Shown here in pieces: positions 35,666 to 36,915 of a stretch of DNA of 36,915 nucleotides. The DNA lies in the NCBI RefSeq assembly GCF_900185715.1, contig NZ_FYAS01000039.1, positions 1-36,915 on the forward strand. Direction: 5' to 3'. The notes under the pieces were generated by a model. The model was not told where the DNA came from. It searched no databases and saw only the letters and a program-made list of their open reading frames with translations. Both the position numbers and the translations under genes were made by a program. The stretch's first letter is position 1. Each line of letters opens with the position of its first letter. This DNA is from Allobosea sp. CS1GBMeth4 (GTDB lineage: Bacteria; Pseudomonadota; Alphaproteobacteria; Rhizobiales; Beijerinckiaceae).

Positions 35666-36436
35666 TCAAAGCTCTATCTCGTCGTCATCGTCATCGTCAT
35701 CCAAGACGGCCTTTTGGGCCTGCAGGAGCTTGATCAGCTTTCCGATCTCTTTAGGGCCGAGACGGCCGGAGACTATAAGTCGGTAGCTGCTCTCGCGTGA
35801 CAAAGGCCCGCGAATCCACTCCCTTTCATCGTCTTCAACGGCAATCCGTTTGGTCTCATGACCGAAGGATGCGGCTGGGGAAGCAGCCTCTCGGGTGGCT
35901 GGCACCGGGTGCGAGTGCTGAGCTGGTTGCATTTGGGGCTGGCCCTCCTGTTTTTCAGGAGAATCATACCCTCCAACCTCCTCATCAACAACCTCTTGTG
36001 TCTCGCGATATGACCGGATTAGGCGTGTGGCCGAATCAGGTAGATATTGGCGTTTTGATATCAAGAAGGCGCGGATAGCTTGGTCGCTTGCCTTTTCCGG
36101 AAACTGCTTCGCGATATCGGCGAATGGCTCCGGAGCAACAGATGCCTCCTTAATTGCCATTACTCGATCAGGGTCACCTTTCTCTCGTTCGATAATATCA
36201 ACTAAACGATCAGTCGCCCACATGGATTCCCGAGAACCCTCCAGTAGACCATACTTTGTCAGCGCCGAGATGATACCAAGTGATTTTCCATTGAGCCCGG
36301 AATAACCAATATGCTGCGCAACTATTTCTTTCGGTATTTTGTTCCGATAGTCGCTACGGTAAACTAGTGCCGCCTTCTCGATGGCGTCTCGCAAACCGAT
36401 GATGGGGTAGCGTGGGCTTCGAATTTTCGATGTCAT
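35666..36436 (-). CDS. Hypothetical protein with winged-helix-like N-terminus and acidic tail (256 aa)
   Basis: Not recognised. Residues ~1-85 (IIGLRDAIEKAALVYRSD, VAQHIGYSGLNGKSLGIISA, LTKYGLLEG) look like a winged-helix unit seen in many phage and island proteins. A Pro/Gln-rich linker follows (~150-195), then a helical segment (LGPKEIGKLIKLLQAQKA) and an extremely acidic end with a run of seven Asp. Codon use and GC content are lower than in the rest of the window, which suggests transfer. AGGAGG stands 5-7 nt before the ATG. It has its own promoter and terminator. Confidence 0.85.
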   Translation of the reverse strand: MTSKIRSPRYPIIGLRDAIEKAALVYRSDYRNKIPKEIVAQHIGYSGLNGKSLGIISALTKYGLLEGSRESMWATDRLVDIIEREKGDPDRVMAIKEASVAPEPFADIAKQFPEKASDQAIRAFLISKRQYLPDSATRLIRSYRETQEVVDEEVGGYDSPEKQEGQPQMQPAQHSHPVPATREAASPAASFGHETKRIAVEDDEREWIRGPLSRESSYRLIVSGRLGPKEIGKLIKLLQAQKAVLDDDDDDDEIEL

Positions 36437-36459
36437 TGGCCCCTCCTATTCGCGTCCCT

Positions 36460-36486
36460 TCTATAGTTATTCGCCGCTGGAAGCAA
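36460..36486 (-). promoter_or_regulatory. Predicted promoter of the Asp-tailed protein gene
   Basis: On the minus strand TTGCTT (36486-36481) and TATAGA (36465-36460), 15 nt apart, precede the ATG at 36436 by about 24 nt. The spacing is short of the optimum 17, so this is a moderate match in an AT-richer stretch. Confidence 0.4.
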
Positions 36487-36652
36487 GATCGCTGTGCGAA
36501 CCACGGCAGCGAGGTCACGCGGTTAGCCGCGAATAGATTGACGGGCGTCGGCGACTCGGTCATAGCTAGGGGCGCGATAGTCGCAGAGAGGGTTGGTTAT
36601 GTTCAGGAGGGTGAGAGCCCCGGCGTTCAGCCGACCGGCGTGCGGGGCAGGG

Positions 36653-36705
36653 AAAAACAGGAAGGGCTGCTACCCGAGCCCCTGAGAAGGAAGGTAGCAG
36701 CCCTT
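36653..36705 (-). terminator. Intrinsic terminator facing leftward (minus strand)
   Basis: AAGGGCTGCTACC/GGTAGCAGCCCTT, a perfect 13-bp stem with an 18-nt loop; on the minus strand it is followed by CCTGTTTTTCC. It would stop transcripts coming from the IS element at the right edge. It lies in the 353-nt gap 36437-36789, which has no gene I can support. Confidence 0.75.
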
Positions 36706-36723
36706 AATCGGCGGATCGCCAAT

Positions 36724-36766
36724 GCGGGTCGGCAGAGAGAAATCTCTTCCGACCCGCTCCCATTTT
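36724..36766 (+). terminator. Intrinsic terminator facing rightward (plus strand)
   Basis: GCGGGTCGG/CCGACCCGC encloses a second stem AGAGA/TCTCT with a GAAA loop, then CTCCCATTTTA follows on the plus strand. Nearly perfect 14-bp hairpin. It stands back to back with the leftward terminator, insulating both sides of this gap; the gene it once served is not visible. Confidence 0.7.
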
Positions 36767-36789
36767 ATACCGGAATCAATGGATTCCGT

Positions 36790-36915
36790 CTAGGTTCTGG
36801 ACTCATAAGCCCTGAGCCAGAGTCGGGTTGATGCGAGGGTGACAGCTGCGAGGAAGTTTCTGGCGAGCTTGTCGAAGCGGGTCGCGACGCGCCGGAAGTG
36901 CTTGAGCTTGCAGAA
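36790..36915 (-). mobile_element. IS5-family transposase, C-terminal 41 codons (cut by window edge)
   Basis: On the minus strand one open frame runs from the right edge to TAG at 36790-36792. Its residues (FCKLKHFRRVATRFDKLARN, FLAAVTLASTRLWLRAYESR) match the C-terminal end of IS5-group DDE transposases, whose last ~40 residues have the RRIATRYDK, LARNFLAA and WLR pattern. The element continues beyond the window. A 7-bp hairpin (36771-36788) sits at the likely IS end. Confidence 0.9.

Noticed and set aside
36354..36563. 69-codon minus-strand open frame overlapping the promoter and start of the Asp-tailed gene
   Set aside because: No ribosome site, overlaps a better gene with its own Shine-Dalgarno, no motif.
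36412..36831. 139-codon plus-strand open frame at the right end
   Set aside because: It runs through two strong terminator hairpins and into the IS end, has no ribosome binding site and no recognisable domain.

Overview
The window is 36.9 kb of very GC-rich chromosome from an alphaproteobacterium. The gene order is the conserved core of the Rhizobiales (Hyphomicrobiales), and a Bosea-like relative is the best guess. That guess rests on synteny and protein style only, because there is no rRNA in the window to test it. Almost all of it is ordinary housekeeping DNA with very tight gene packing: ATGA, GTGA or TTGA stop/start overlaps occur again and again. The unusual parts are a few insertions between conserved neighbours.

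Layout, left to right. 1-3.4 kb (minus): rimP-nusA-ylxR-infB (infB cut by the window edge), preceded by a promoter and a leader terminator that looks like an attenuator. 3.5-5.2 kb: a DUF2336 gene converging on, and overlapping, trmB. 5.3-9.9 kb: metK, then an HTH regulator of the PraR/PhrR type, a plus-strand LuxR-LuxI-small-protein quorum-sensing cassette, a run of hairpin repeats, and a second, nearly identical HTH regulator. 10-14.3 kb (minus): phoH-ybeY-corC-lnt. 14.4-20.8 kb (minus): trpS, a universal stress protein, a NifU-like Fe-S protein, tsaB, rimI, an acyltransferase and miaB. 20.8-25.4 kb (minus): hslV, a frameshifted GNAT acetyltransferase, hslU, a parD-parE toxin-antitoxin pair, and murJ fused to the end of that pair by a GTGA overlap. 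25.5-32 kb (plus): hisB, DUF2628, hisH, hisA, hisF, hisE and coaA, interrupted between hisA and hisF by a DUF29 gene, a repeat and an opposite-strand Tat-exported beta-carbonic anhydrase. 31.9-35.4 kb: a YqaA-like membrane protein, a RidA-family protein, a repeat-rich TPR protein, and an aminotransferase on the other strand. 35.4-36.9 kb: a less GC-rich, island-like end with one unknown Asp-tailed protein, convergent terminators and the 3' end of an IS5-like transposase.

The most interesting locus is 6.7-9.9 kb. A LuxR/LuxI pair and a small protein translationally coupled to luxI sit between two paralogous repressor-like HTH genes, inside a block (lnt-HTH-metK-trmB) that normally has one HTH gene and no quorum-sensing genes. 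In Rhizobium leguminosarum a small protein coupled to cinI (CinS) is an antirepressor of PraR, an HTH protein of this type. The arrangement here therefore suggests a compact signal-antirepressor-repressor circuit. That function is inference from gene order; no homology between the small protein and CinS is claimed.

Two dispersed families of hairpin repeats (stem ends reading TAGAGCATG/CATGCTCTA, and ATTCCGG/CCGGAAT) occupy many intergenic gaps, and several start directly at, or supply, the stop codon of the gene before them.
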